In this document: in pieces, positions 44,096 through 52,819 of the stretch | How the letters are laid out: each line of letters begins with the position of its first letter | Numbering within the stretch: the stretch's first letter is position 1 | Source: Acidimicrobiia bacterium | GTDB lineage: Bacteria > Actinomycetota > Acidimicrobiia > Acidimicrobiales > SKKL01 | Assembly: GCA_041676705.1 (NCBI GenBank) | Contig: JBAYRL010000002.1 | Location: forward strand, 62,001-126,000 | Length of the DNA stretch: 64,000 bases | Direction of reading: 5' to 3' | Position numbers and translations under genes: made by a program | The notes under the pieces: generated by a model | The model's input: only the letters and a program-made list of their open reading frames with translations | What the model was told of the DNA's origin: nothing | Databases searched by the model: none

Positions 44096-44154
44096 GCTTA
44101 AAGGTTAGCGACAACGCCCGCGCTATCACGAAGCTGCATTAACCTCTAAGCGTG
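44093..44154. promoter_or_regulatory. Mirrored divergent leaderless promoters (15-bp inverted repeat)
   Basis: CACGCTTAAAGGTTA (44093-44107) and TAACCTCTAAGCGTG (44140-44154) are inverted repeats with 14 of 15 matches, 32 bases apart. Each arm holds a TAACCT -10 box, a six-base spacer and a GTG start codon. The two divergent genes, Uup-like and DUF3097, therefore share near-identical promoter and start sequences. A dimeric regulator or simple co-regulation could explain it. Confidence 0.65.
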
Positions 44155-44976
44155 GTGCAGCCTCGACGACTAAAAGCCGAACCTTTAAATATCGATGGTC
44201 CACGTCGTGCTCCACGAGTGTTTCCCACAGTTCCGATCACACCTGGACTGGAAGTGACTCATCGTGCCTCGGGAACCAGCGGCACGATTATCGAAACCGC
44301 TCACGGTGGGGTGAAACTGCGCGATCGCCAAGGTCGCGACCACCTCTTTCGCTTGGGTGAAGGGGCTTTCGCCATCAATCGGGAACCGTGCACTTTGGTC
44401 TTGCAACGCCCACCGACGGCGAACGAACCGACCCTGACGGCCTCGGGCTCTATTTCAGTGGCCAGTGCTCCCGCCAAGATTGCGAAAGCTTCCCGTATTT
44501 TTGTGGAAGGCATCCACGACGCCGAATTGTTGGAACGGGTTTGGGGCGATGACCTTCGAATAGAAGGAATCGTGGTTGAGCGCCTCGACGGGGCCGACCA
44601 TTTGGGTGAGATCATTCGAAAGTTCGGACCACGACCGGGACGTCGTTTAGGAATTTTGCTCGATCACCTGGTGACTGGAACCAAAGAACAGCGCATGGCA
44701 GCGGAAATTAACCATCCCGAGGTTCTAATAACTGGCCACCCGTACATTGATATCTGGGAAGCCGTTAAACCCAAGGTGGTGGGTATTAAAGCCTGGCCTA
44801 CCGTCCCAAAGGGCGAAGATTGGAAGACTGGAATTACAACTCGCTTAGGCGTTGATGATCCACCGGCCTTCTGGCGTCACATTCTGGCCAGTATTGACAG
44901 TTACCGCGATCTGGAAGCACCGCTGGTGGGTGCGGTGGAAGCGTTAATTGATTTTGTTACTGAACCCCAGCACTAG
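44152..44976 (+). CDS. DUF3097-family protein
   Basis: A 274-residue protein of an actinobacterial family of unknown function. The recognisable core is SRIFVEGIHDAELLERVWGDDLRIEGIVVERLDGADHLGEII, then GRRLGILLDHLVTGTKEQRMA, VLITGHPYIDIWEAVKP and IKAWPTVPKGEDWK. The pattern of acidic residues (EGIHD, LLDH) resembles a Toprim-like fold, which suggests nucleic acid work, but that is inference. The N-terminal 80 residues look like a small strand-rich domain. The start is GTG 44152, six bases after TAACCT. Confidence 0.85.
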   Translation: MVQPRRLKAEPLNIDGPRRAPRVFPTVPITPGLEVTHRASGTSGTIIETAHGGVKLRDRQGRDHLFRLGEGAFAINREPCTLVLQRPPTANEPTLTASGSISVASAPAKIAKASRIFVEGIHDAELLERVWGDDLRIEGIVVERLDGADHLGEIIRKFGPRPGRRLGILLDHLVTGTKEQRMAAEINHPEVLITGHPYIDIWEAVKPKVVGIKAWPTVPKGEDWKTGITTRLGVDDPPAFWRHILASIDSYRDLEAPLVGAVEALIDFVTEPQH

Positions 44977-44986
44977 GCCCCCACCG

Positions 44987-46552
44987 CTAGCAGCGCATAC
45001 CCCGCTCGGGAAACTCGAGGGTCAAAAGGTAGCGATCGATCCGGTTGTCAACACACCCATTGCCGCTGCCATAGGCGGTGTGATCTTCACCTTTGACCGA
45101 CAATATGCGTGACGTTTCCAGTTCCTGCCAAAGACGTAAACCCCATTGGTAGGGGGTGGCAGGGTCGCCGGTCGTGGCCACCACCACAACAAGCGGTGCG
45201 TCAGGGACACTAAAGGGACCACTTGGTGGGTCACTGTCAACCATTGGAAAGAAATCGCACGGGCTGGGCAACGACACGAACACCGGCCCAACACGGGGAG
45301 CAGCCTCCATCACCGCCTGGGCAACCGCCGCTTCATCTTCGGGGCTTTCCGCGGGCGAGTCGGCACAGCTAATCGCCGTGAAGGCAAAGGTTGAATTGTC
45401 GTAGCTGCCAGTGGGTGAACGGTCGTTGTATTGGTCGGCTAATTCGATCAGCCGCTGCCCGTCGCCGTGTTCAATAGCGCGGGTCAAGGCGGTGTCCAAC
45501 ATGGGCCACATAGCGGGTACGTACATGGCCATGATCACCCCAGTCCAGGCTAAACCAGCAGTTAGGATCCGATCACCATTGGCTGGCAATGGGTTCTGTT
45601 GAAGCGAGGCCAACAAACCGTCTAACTGCTCGGCTGGATCACCTAATTCGGCCAGGTCACAGCGGGGTTCCATACACCAGGCCAAAAACGACTGGATCGA
45701 ACGCTCAAATCCACTGGCTTGACCCACCGTCATCTCAAGGTCGCTCAAACTACGGCTGTAGGCCCCATCAAGCACCATGGCTCGCACCCGGTCGGGGAAC
45801 ATTTCTAAGTAGCTGGCACCAAGGTAGGTACCGTAGGAGAAGCCCAAATAGTTAATCTCGCTCTCGCCTAAGGCCTCACGGATGCTATCCATGTCACGCG
45901 CCGAAGACTGCGTTCCGAGAAACGGCAACAGATAGCCACTTTCTTCAACACAGTTGTTGGCAAACTCTTCGATAAGGGCCACGGCTTCGGCCCGGTCCGA
46001 CTCGGTTTCCGGCACCGGGTCCATCGCCAAGTAACGATCCAAAAATGCGTCGTCCCCGCAGGTAACCGGGGTGCTTTCGCCTACCCCACGCGGGTCCCAA
46101 CCGATTACATCGAATCGGTCAAATAGCTCACCCGACAAAATAAAACGTGAGAGTTCGGCAAACTCAATCCCTGATGCGCCCGGTCCACCGGGGTTCAATA
46201 GCAGTACCCCCAAGCGTTGGTTTGGTTCGCTTGCCAACCGCCGCACCATGGCAAGCTCGATCTGTTGACCTTCGGGATTGGTGTAGTCAAGCGGCACTTC
46301 TAAGGTGCCACGCTCCCAAGGACCAACCCCCGATCGCCACTCGATTGCATCTTCACTTGGCACCGAAGTGGTGGAAGGTCGTGGGGGCTTCGAAACGTCG
46401 TGGGTGGTGCTAGTCGATTCCTGCTTGTCGACGCTTGAGTCACTCCCATTTCCAGCACCTAATTCGTCGTTATCTGAGGAACTACTACAAGCCGTTGCAA
46501 CCAGGGATAACGCCACGAACATGGCCAGCACAGAAGAAGCGACGCGTTTCAT
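44987..46552 (-). CDS. Secreted alpha/beta-hydrolase, tripeptidyl-aminopeptidase-like lipoprotein
   Basis: A 521-residue protein with a lipoprotein signal (SVLAMFVALSLVATACSSSS) and a Ser/Thr-rich linker. The alpha/beta-hydrolase domain has the oxyanion region LLNPGGPGASG, DPRGVGESTPVTC and the nucleophile elbow GFSYGTYLG. The TAP-like C-terminal region ends with CVDNRIDRYLL, with the His in GEDHTAYG. Relatives (SlpD/SlpE, mycobacterial CaeA/Hip1) are cell-surface peptidases or esterases. TAAGGT lies seven bases before the ATG. It is convergent with the DUF3097 gene. Confidence 0.9.
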   Translation of the reverse strand: MKRVASSVLAMFVALSLVATACSSSSDNDELGAGNGSDSSVDKQESTSTTHDVSKPPRPSTTSVPSEDAIEWRSGVGPWERGTLEVPLDYTNPEGQQIELAMVRRLASEPNQRLGVLLLNPGGPGASGIEFAELSRFILSGELFDRFDVIGWDPRGVGESTPVTCGDDAFLDRYLAMDPVPETESDRAEAVALIEEFANNCVEESGYLLPFLGTQSSARDMDSIREALGESEINYLGFSYGTYLGASYLEMFPDRVRAMVLDGAYSRSLSDLEMTVGQASGFERSIQSFLAWCMEPRCDLAELGDPAEQLDGLLASLQQNPLPANGDRILTAGLAWTGVIMAMYVPAMWPMLDTALTRAIEHGDGQRLIELADQYNDRSPTGSYDNSTFAFTAISCADSPAESPEDEAAVAQAVMEAAPRVGPVFVSLPSPCDFFPMVDSDPPSGPFSVPDAPLVVVVATTGDPATPYQWGLRLWQELETSRILSVKGEDHTAYGSGNGCVDNRIDRYLLTLEFPERGMRC

Positions 46553-46619
46553 GGACCAAACCTTAAACCGAAATCGCCCTCAGAGGGTCTAGCCTGGCTT
46601 AGAGGCAGGAGGCCCAGGC

Positions 46620-47771
46620 GTGGAACGAGCGAACATCCGATTAGGGAAAATTTTCGGTATCCCAGTTGGGATGTCGTGGACTTTGATGGTGGTGGTTTGG
46701 CTCTTCAGCCTTGGTCTGGCCGAAGGCCATTTCCCAGCCGAAAGTCCAGGCCACACGTCGGTCAGCTACTGGTTGGCGGCTCTGGTAACCGTAGTAGTGT
46801 TTTTCGGGTCGGTTCTGGCACATGAGCTGGCTCACGCCCTTATGGCGAAACGCTATGGCATCCGCACCGAAGACATCACCCTTTGGATGTTAGGGGGCGT
46901 AGCTCGTCTCACTGAAACCCCAAAAACACCAGCCGCACAAGCAAAAATTGCCGGCATTGGCCCGATAACCAGTGGCGCTATCGGCGCGCTGTTATTGGCG
47001 GCCTCCTGGGGTGTCGCTCAAATCGGGGAAGAACCGCTGGTTGTTTCGGTACTGCGATGGTTAGGTGGAATCAACCTGCTCATGGCAGCTTTCAACTCGT
47101 TGCCTGCCAGCCCCTTAGATGGTGGTTCGGTGCTGTCGGCCATAATTTGGTGGCGAAAGAAGAACGCTCAAAAAGGCCAGATCGGAGCCGCACAGGCCGG
47201 TCGGATACTAGGTGCCGGCCTGTTGGGTTTCGGTGCCATTCGGATGCTGATGATGGGTGACACCTATGGCTTGTGGGGCATGCTGATCGGCTGGTTCATC
47301 TGGCAGAACGCGCAGCTCGAACTACGTGGTGCCGAGGCACGCAACTTGTTACAAGGTTTAACGGCTGTTGAAGCAACGATTCCTGACCCACCGATCATAG
47401 ATGAGGGCCTCACCGTTGATGGCCTAATTGCCATGATGGGTGCCACTCCTAACCACAGTGCCTTTGTGGTACGGGAAAGTGATGGTGTGCTGCGAAGCGT
47501 GATCACCATGGACGACATTCGTCAGATTCCACCGAACCGGCGTTCACAAATGCTGCTGCGCGACGCCGCCATCCCGATTGAGCAACTGACCACCGCCTGG
47601 GACACCGATTCCCTCTTAGACGTGATTGAACGCGCCGCCACCGCCAGTCGACCAGAAATTGTGGTTTACGACGATCGGATGTGCTTGGTGGGAGTAATTA
47701 GCCGGGAAGATCTGATCCGTCTGGCCACTCATCCACCCAAGCCACGAGCGCGTTCGCGTGACCACGGCTAA
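46620..47771 (+). CDS. Site-2-type intramembrane metalloprotease (M50B) with CBS domains
   Basis: The membrane domain has HELAH (residues 68-72) in the second or third helix and the distal ligand motif NSLPASPLDGG (about 159-169), the hallmarks of S2P proteases. A CBS pair follows at about residues 240-375 (TVDGLIAMMGATPNHSAFVVRESDGVL and ATASRPEIVVYDDRMCLVGVISREDL). This matches the Rip3 type of actinobacteria. Such enzymes cut membrane-bound anti-sigma factors or similar substrates, with CBS domains sensing nucleotides. AGGAGG lies seven bases before the GTG start. The substrate is not in view. Confidence 0.92.
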   Translation: MERANIRLGKIFGIPVGMSWTLMVVVWLFSLGLAEGHFPAESPGHTSVSYWLAALVTVVVFFGSVLAHELAHALMAKRYGIRTEDITLWMLGGVARLTETPKTPAAQAKIAGIGPITSGAIGALLLAASWGVAQIGEEPLVVSVLRWLGGINLLMAAFNSLPASPLDGGSVLSAIIWWRKKNAQKGQIGAAQAGRILGAGLLGFGAIRMLMMGDTYGLWGMLIGWFIWQNAQLELRGAEARNLLQGLTAVEATIPDPPIIDEGLTVDGLIAMMGATPNHSAFVVRESDGVLRSVITMDDIRQIPPNRRSQMLLRDAAIPIEQLTTAWDTDSLLDVIERAATASRPEIVVYDDRMCLVGVISREDLIRLATHPPKPRARSRDHG

Positions 47772-47795
47772 ATGGCTGAGTGGCTGAATTGTAAG

Positions 47796-47830
47796 CGTGG
47801 TAACCGCACGGCAATAGTCCGGTTACCACG
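47796..47830. repeat. Perfect 11-bp hairpin between convergent genes
   Basis: CGTGGTAACCG (47796-47806) and CGGTTACCACG (47820-47830) pair perfectly around a 13-base loop. It sits between the convergent protease and aldolase genes, where a two-way terminator would be useful. No T run follows on either strand, so it is not a classical intrinsic terminator. Confidence 0.5.
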
Positions 47831-47858
47831 ACCCAATGGTTAAGGCCAAGAACTGTAT

Positions 47859-48746
47859 TTAGGTTCTTGAAGCCTCGAAGATGCTCTGAATCGACTTGTC
47901 CATGAGCGCATCAAACTCTTGCGCGCTTTGCTGAGCGGTTAGGCCTTCGGTGAACGCCCGAGAGAAACTGGCAATCACCCCGGGGTTGGCCGCGAGACGA
48001 GCGTTCGACTCTTCTCGGGTATAACCACCCGAAAGGGCCACCACCCGAAGTACCTTGGGGTGGTCAACTAGCTCTTGGTAGAAACCGTTGGTCTCGGGCA
48101 ACGTGAGTTTCAGCATTACGCTTTCGCCTTCAGGAACACGTTCCAGTTGTTCCAGAATCGACTGCTTCATCAACGCTTCAGCTTCGGCTTTCTCGGGGCT
48201 GTGAATGTCGATTTCAGGCTCAATGATCGGAATCAGGCCCGCAGCCAAAATTTGTAGGCCAACATCGAATTGTTGGGTTACCACGGCCGAAACGCCTGCC
48301 GGGTTAGCAAGCTTTATGACCGAACGCATCTTGGTACCAAAGATTCCCAGATCACGGGCACGGGCAAGAAGCTCGTCAAGCCCCGGCATAGGCTTCATAA
48401 CCTGAGCGCCATCAACCTCGTCTTCTAGCCCCTTATCAACCTTCAAGAAGGGCACCACGTTCTTTACTTCCCACAGATATTCGGCCGTACCACGGCCTTC
48501 GATCTGGCGGTCCATGGTGTTTTCAAACAAGATCGCCGCCAAGACGCGGTCACCGTTGAACTGGGGTGAGGTAATGATCCGGGTGCGCATTTCATGCACC
48601 AAATCGAACATCTCTTCATCGCCGCTGTACGACTCTGGCGGGACACCGTAGAGCGCTAGCGCCTTGGGTGTGGAGCCGCCGCTTTGATCTAGCGCAGCCA
48701 CAAATCCATCTGCTGATTTAACCTTTTGGAACTGTGTGTCGTTCAT
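47859..48746 (-). CDS. fda: Class I fructose-bisphosphate aldolase
   Basis: A 295-residue Schiff-base aldolase splitting fructose 1,6-bisphosphate. Visible blocks are FVAALDQSGGSTPKALALYG, ILFENTMDRQIEGR, VVPFLKVDKGLEDE, MRSVIKLANPAGV and IIEPEIDIHS; the lysine residues in these blocks include the Schiff-base former. This is the short bacterial class I group also found in staphylococci. The gene is monocistronic by spacing. Confidence 0.93.
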   Translation of the reverse strand: MNDTQFQKVKSADGFVAALDQSGGSTPKALALYGVPPESYSGDEEMFDLVHEMRTRIITSPQFNGDRVLAAILFENTMDRQIEGRGTAEYLWEVKNVVPFLKVDKGLEDEVDGAQVMKPMPGLDELLARARDLGIFGTKMRSVIKLANPAGVSAVVTQQFDVGLQILAAGLIPIIEPEIDIHSPEKAEAEALMKQSILEQLERVPEGESVMLKLTLPETNGFYQELVDHPKVLRVVALSGGYTREESNARLAANPGVIASFSRAFTEGLTAQQSAQEFDALMDKSIQSIFEASRT

Positions 48747-48838
48747 CTAGCCATCCCATGACTCGGACTCGAACATTCCTTCAAGTGTGGCCTACGAAAC
48801 GAAACGGCGCTATGTCAACGCCGATTGTGGTCCTAAAG

Positions 48839-49366
48839 TCACAGCTTTAGCTCTAGAACATCGAAGTAGAGGTCGTCACGCAAGGGAACGCCGAACCGTT
48901 CATCGCCATAAGGGAACGGTGAGGTCTCCCCAGTGAGCTGGAAACCACGTCGTATATACCAGGCCTTTAGTTCATCACGTTGATGAACTACCTCCATGGC
49001 CAGTGTCTCTACGCCCCACTGCCGGGCCTGATCTATGGCGGCTTGTAGCAATGCCGAGCCGGTGCCGCCGGTCTGAAGCCGTGGGTCAACCGCGAAGAGA
49101 CCAAAATGAGCTTTGTCCGGCGACGATCGATCTAGTCGCAAGCAGCCAATCGCGACGTCATCCTCATCTACCGCCACCAAGAAAACACCGTTGTTGGCAT
49201 TAATAGCCTCGGTGATTTCACCAACGTTGGTGCGTTGACCGCTAATTAGATGAGATTCTGAAGTCCAACCTGTGGCTTCGCCCCCACCGCGATAGGCCAG
49301 AGTCACGAACTCTAAGATGACCTCGGTGTCGGCCGTGGTGGCACAGCGGATAACGGCTTTGTTCAC
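48839..49366 (-). CDS. GNAT-family N-acetyltransferase
   Basis: A GCN5-related acetyltransferase. The core motif is FAVDPRLQTGGTGSALLQAAIDQARQWG, giving the acetyl-CoA pyrophosphate loop, followed by MEVVHQRDELKAWYIRRGFQLTGE. The frame continues to 49543, but the extension has no family similarity. GTG 49366 lies six bases after a TATTGT box (49373-49378), so this shorter 175-residue product is preferred. The acceptor substrate is unknown. The interval 49367-49559 holds only this promoter and the start of the divergent DedA gene. Confidence 0.85.
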   Translation of the reverse strand: MNKAVIRCATTADTEVILEFVTLAYRGGGEATGWTSESHLISGQRTNVGEITEAINANNGVFLVAVDEDDVAIGCLRLDRSSPDKAHFGLFAVDPRLQTGGTGSALLQAAIDQARQWGVETLAMEVVHQRDELKAWYIRRGFQLTGETSPFPYGDERFGVPLRDDLYFDVLELKL

Positions 49367-49559
49367 ACAGTTACAATATGCCGTTCCCCAGTCACTGGCC
49401 GAAGTTCCGCACCGAATCGCGACCCCACTAGTTAAAATCGCGCTCCGGACGAAGCGGCGCTGCACGATAAAGCCTGGCAAGTTCGAATAGCGTTGGGCCC
49501 GGCCGCCCTGCAACACTCGGCCTTCATGAAACGGCCCGCCCACCTTGAGTTTTTAAGAA

Positions 49560-50243
49560 ATGATCTTCGCAGGAATCTCTGAATTTGTCACCGGCGACCT
49601 GACGGATTGGGTCATTGGCGTTATCGAAACGATCGGCTATTTAGGCGTAGCTTTCTTGGTTTCGCTGGAGAACGTATTTCCGCCTATTCCCTCGGAGGTT
49701 GTCTTACCACTCGCTGGGTTCACAGCTAGCCAAGGTGATGCCACCTTATGGGGAATGATCCTGGCTGCGACCGCTGGTTCCGTGGTCGGTGCCTGGATCC
49801 TTTATGGCATCTCGGCGGCTATCGGACCGGTGCGGCTGCGTGCGTTCATTCTTCGCTACAGCCGATGGTTTGGTATCAAAGCCACCGATTTAGATCGCTC
49901 TGAAGCTTGGTTTGACGACCATTCAGGCATAGCTGTTTTGGTGTGTCGTTGCATTCCACTGATTCGATCGTTGGTCTCGCTGCCAGCGGGATTTCGACGC
50001 ATGAATTTGGTGTCTTTTACCCTTTACACCGCCATCGGTTCGGCTGTTTGGAACGTGTTGTTAATAGGTGCCGGTTACCTATTGGGTGACCGCTGGGACG
50101 TGGTGGGCCAATGGATCGATGTGCTTCAGTACATAGTGATCGCTGCGATTTTGGGCCTATTGGGTTGGTGGGTTTGGACTAGGTTCATAAGCAGCCAAGC
50201 ACGAACACAACGTGCTGCTGCTTCACGCTCGGAGGGGAAATAA
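49560..50243 (+). CDS. DedA-family membrane protein
   Basis: A 227-residue SNARE-associated/DedA protein. The signature regions are SLENVFPPIPSEVVLPLAGF near the start and VCRCIPLIRSLVSLPAGFRRMN in the middle. Relatives act as lipid flippases, including for undecaprenyl phosphate, and help keep membrane potential and antibiotic tolerance. Four to five hydrophobic helices are visible. Its stop overlaps the next gene's start (TAATG), so the pair is an operon. A functional link to uppP is possible but not shown. Confidence 0.92.
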   Translation: MIFAGISEFVTGDLTDWVIGVIETIGYLGVAFLVSLENVFPPIPSEVVLPLAGFTASQGDATLWGMILAATAGSVVGAWILYGISAAIGPVRLRAFILRYSRWFGIKATDLDRSEAWFDDHSGIAVLVCRCIPLIRSLVSLPAGFRRMNLVSFTLYTAIGSAVWNVLLIGAGYLLGDRWDVVGQWIDVLQYIVIAAILGLLGWWVWTRFISSQARTQRAAASRSEGK

Positions 50244-51049
50244 TGAGTCAAGAAGTCGTTTCGTTGCTAGCTGATGAATGGGCAGTGTTGGCCGCCTTGG
50301 GCGATGACCTAGCCGACAGCGACTGGGACCTACCTACCGAGTTGCCCGGTTGGAGCGTTAAAGACGTCTTTTCACACATGATTGGCACCGAGCGCATGCT
50401 GCTCGGCGACCCGGCACCAGCCGCTCCTTCGAATTTCGGAGCTCACGTTAAAAACCCGATTGGTGAGTTTAACGAAGCTTGGATTGCTGAGCGTGCAGAC
50501 CGTAGCGGTGCTGAAGTGCTAAATGAATTCAAACAGGTAACCACAGCGCGCCTAGCGGCCCTGCAAGCGATGTCGGATGAAGAATTCGAGGCCGAAGGCT
50601 TCACTCCTGAAGGACCGGGACCATACCGAAAGTTTATGGAGATTCGCTTGTTCGACTGTTGGGAGCACGAGCAAGATATTCGGCGCGCGGTTGGCAAAGA
50701 AGGTCACCTTACGGGTCCTATCGCCGAGCGCTGTATCGACAAATGCATCGATTCGGCGGGTTACGTAGTTGGCAAAAAAGCCCAAGCCCCACAAGGCTCG
50801 ACCGTGGTGTTCAACATCGTGGGCCCTATTGAACGATTGGTTGGCATTGCCGTTCGTGAACGCGCCGAACGGATTTATGACATTCCCGAGAATCCTGATG
50901 TCACGCTGACCCTTGACACTGCTACCTACAACGCTTTGGCTTGTGGCCGTATGAGCGGCGATGAAGCACTTGCGATTGACGCCAACATTATTTCAGGGAA
51001 CCAAACGATCGGCCAGCAGGTTCTAAACAACCTAGCCTTCACCATTTAA
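50243..51049 (+). CDS. DinB_2/maleylpyruvate isomerase-type mycothiol-linked protein
   Basis: A 268-residue protein with an N-terminal four-helix DinB-like domain. The metal-binding His is in GWSVKDVFSHMIGTERML and the later one in DCWEHEQDIRR. The C-terminal part (SSTVVF-like strands, VTLTLDTATYNALACGRMSG) resembles the SCP2-like domain that follows it in actinobacterial proteins. Members include mycothiol-dependent maleylpyruvate isomerase and many uncharacterised thiol transferases. This supports an actinobacterial host with mycothiol. It is co-transcribed with DedA; a hairpin terminator follows at 51224. Confidence 0.87.
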   Translation: MSQEVVSLLADEWAVLAALGDDLADSDWDLPTELPGWSVKDVFSHMIGTERMLLGDPAPAAPSNFGAHVKNPIGEFNEAWIAERADRSGAEVLNEFKQVTTARLAALQAMSDEEFEAEGFTPEGPGPYRKFMEIRLFDCWEHEQDIRRAVGKEGHLTGPIAERCIDKCIDSAGYVVGKKAQAPQGSTVVFNIVGPIERLVGIAVRERAERIYDIPENPDVTLTLDTATYNALACGRMSGDEALAIDANIISGNQTIGQQVLNNLAFTI

Positions 51050-51152
51050 CTGGTGGCTGTGCCACCCATGGTCGCTGTTTAGGCCGTTGTGAATTGCGGT
51101 GAGATGACCGGCTAAGAGGTCGAGCAAGCGCAGATCAAGATGCCCGCAACAG

Positions 51153-51194
51153 CAAGCCCAGAACACCAAGCGCAGAACAGCAAACCCAGAACGA
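51153..51194. repeat. Three tandem 14-base repeats
   Basis: CAAGCCCAGAACAC, CAAGCGCAGAACAG and CAAACCCAGAACGA follow each other without gaps. A further partial copy lies at 51125-51134. It is noncoding, between a stop and its terminator. The interval 51050-51302 holds no gene that I can support. Confidence 0.6.
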
Positions 51195-51223
51195 GGCTCG
51201 AAAATAGCTCACCATAAACGCAT

Positions 51224-51261
51224 ATGGTGGCCCACCGGTGTTGCGGTAGGCCACCATTTTT
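51224..51261 (+). terminator. Intrinsic terminator of the DedA-DinB operon
   Basis: ATGGTGGCCCACCG pairs with CGGTAGGCCACCAT (one C-A mismatch in 14) around a six-base loop, followed by TTTTT (51257-51261). It lies about 170 bases after the DinB-type gene's stop. On the minus strand the stem has a G-U pair instead but no T run. Confidence 0.8.
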
Positions 51262-51302
51262 GGTTTCTTGCGACTAATTGAGGCCGCTTTTAAAGCGTTT
51301 GT

Positions 51303-52727
51303 TTAGGCGTTGTAACCCAAAATCGCTTTGGTCTCAAGGAATTCTTCCAAGCCGAAGTCGCCCCATTCACGACCGTTACCGGATTGCTTGTACCCGCCAA
51401 AGGGCGAGCTGAAATCTCCGCCCGAGCCGTTGACATGCACGTTACCGCTTCGGATTTGGCGGGCCATGCGCTTGGCGCGTTCCGGCGAACCAGAAACATA
51501 ACCCGAAAGGCCATACACGGTGTCATTGGCGATGCGAATGGCGTCTTCATCATCTTCATAGCCAATTAGCACCATCACCGGGCCGAAGATTTCTTCTTGG
51601 GCAATGGTCATATCGTTGGTGACATTAGCGAAAACGGTTGGGCGCACATAGTGACCGACGTCTAAACCTTCAGGCTTACCCGCACCGCCAGCCGCAACCG
51701 TGGCACCTTCAGATATACCTTTTTCAATCAGCTGCTGAATACGGCCGTATTGAACACCAGATACCACAGGCCCGATGCGGGTGTTTTCGTCGTTCGGGTC
51801 GCCAACCACCAGTTTGGATGCCGTTTCGGCGGCAATCGCCGCCGCTTCTTCCATCCGCGAATGTGGAACCAACATACGGGTTGGGGCGTTACAAGACTGA
51901 CCAGAGTTACTGCACATTGAGGCGTAGTCACGGGCGATCACCGACGCAAAATCGGCGTCGTCCAAGATGATATTGGCCGACTTGCCACCCAGTTCTTGGG
52001 TCACCCGTTTCACGGTTGGGGCTGCGGCTCGGGCAACTTCGATACCGGCACGGGTAGAGCCAGTGAAGGAAACCATGTCGACGTCGGGATGAGCTGACAT
52101 TACCGAACCGACGTTAAGTCCATCGCCATTGACCAGGTTAAATACCCCTGCTGGCACCCCAGCTTCGTCAAGAATCTCGGCAAACAACAAGGCGTTAAGC
52201 GGTGCCACCTCGGATGGTTTGAGAACCATGGTGCAACCCGCGGCCAAGGCTGGTGCCACCTTGCAAGCGATTTGGTTCATGGGCCAGTTCCACGGGGTAA
52301 TCAGCGCACAAACACCGATTGGTTCCCGCACAATTTGTGTGGTGCCGCGTTCTTCTTCAAATTCAAAGTTGGCTAAGGCCGCTCGGGTTGTCATTAGGTG
52401 GCCTAGCCCGGCAGTGGCCTGAGCTCGATTCGCCAGGCTGAGCGGGGCACCCATCTCAGAGGAAATGGTGGTGGCCATTTCTCCTAAGCGTGACTGGTAG
52501 ACTTCGATTATTCGGTCTAATAGCGCCAGCCGCTCCTCACGAGTGGTTTGTGAGAACGTGGTAAATGCTGCTTTGGCAGCGGCCACCGCGTCGTCTACAT
52601 CGCTGGCGTTGCCCATGGCAATCTTGCCTATGGGTTCCTCAGTAGCAGGGTTCTCTACCACTAGAGTTTCTTTGCTGTGTGGTTCTACCCATTCCCCGTT
52701 GATGTAGAACTGCAATTGATGGTCCAT
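51303..52727 (-). CDS. NAD(P)-dependent aldehyde dehydrogenase
   Basis: A 474-residue member of the ALDH superfamily. The cofactor and catalytic regions are PWNWPMNQIACKVAPALAAGC, FTGSTRAGIEVARAA, TQELGGKSANIILDDADF (the general-base Glu) and NSGQSCNAPTRMLV with the catalytic Cys. The ending SPFGGYKQSGNGREWGDFGLEEFLETK is typical. It oxidises an aldehyde to an acid; the substrate is unknown. ATG 52727 has AGGAGGGA just upstream, so the longer frame to 52772 is rejected. It is divergent from the topoisomerase pair. Confidence 0.94.
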   Translation of the reverse strand: MDHQLQFYINGEWVEPHSKETLVVENPATEEPIGKIAMGNASDVDDAVAAAKAAFTTFSQTTREERLALLDRIIEVYQSRLGEMATTISSEMGAPLSLANRAQATAGLGHLMTTRAALANFEFEEERGTTQIVREPIGVCALITPWNWPMNQIACKVAPALAAGCTMVLKPSEVAPLNALLFAEILDEAGVPAGVFNLVNGDGLNVGSVMSAHPDVDMVSFTGSTRAGIEVARAAAPTVKRVTQELGGKSANIILDDADFASVIARDYASMCSNSGQSCNAPTRMLVPHSRMEEAAAIAAETASKLVVGDPNDENTRIGPVVSGVQYGRIQQLIEKGISEGATVAAGGAGKPEGLDVGHYVRPTVFANVTNDMTIAQEEIFGPVMVLIGYEDDEDAIRIANDTVYGLSGYVSGSPERAKRMARQIRSGNVHVNGSGGDFSSPFGGYKQSGNGREWGDFGLEEFLETKAILGYNA

Positions 52728-52819
52728 CGTCCCTCCTTGTTTGTAACAGCAGCCGAATTCGGGTGCTGTCACCCCTCCTGAATAATGAAACTTAGTAGCT
52801 ACACCCGGAGTAACACCTA

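Noticed and set aside
49367..49543. N-terminal extension of the GNAT gene
   Set aside because: It has no similarity to the family and contains the leaderless promoter box for GTG 49366.
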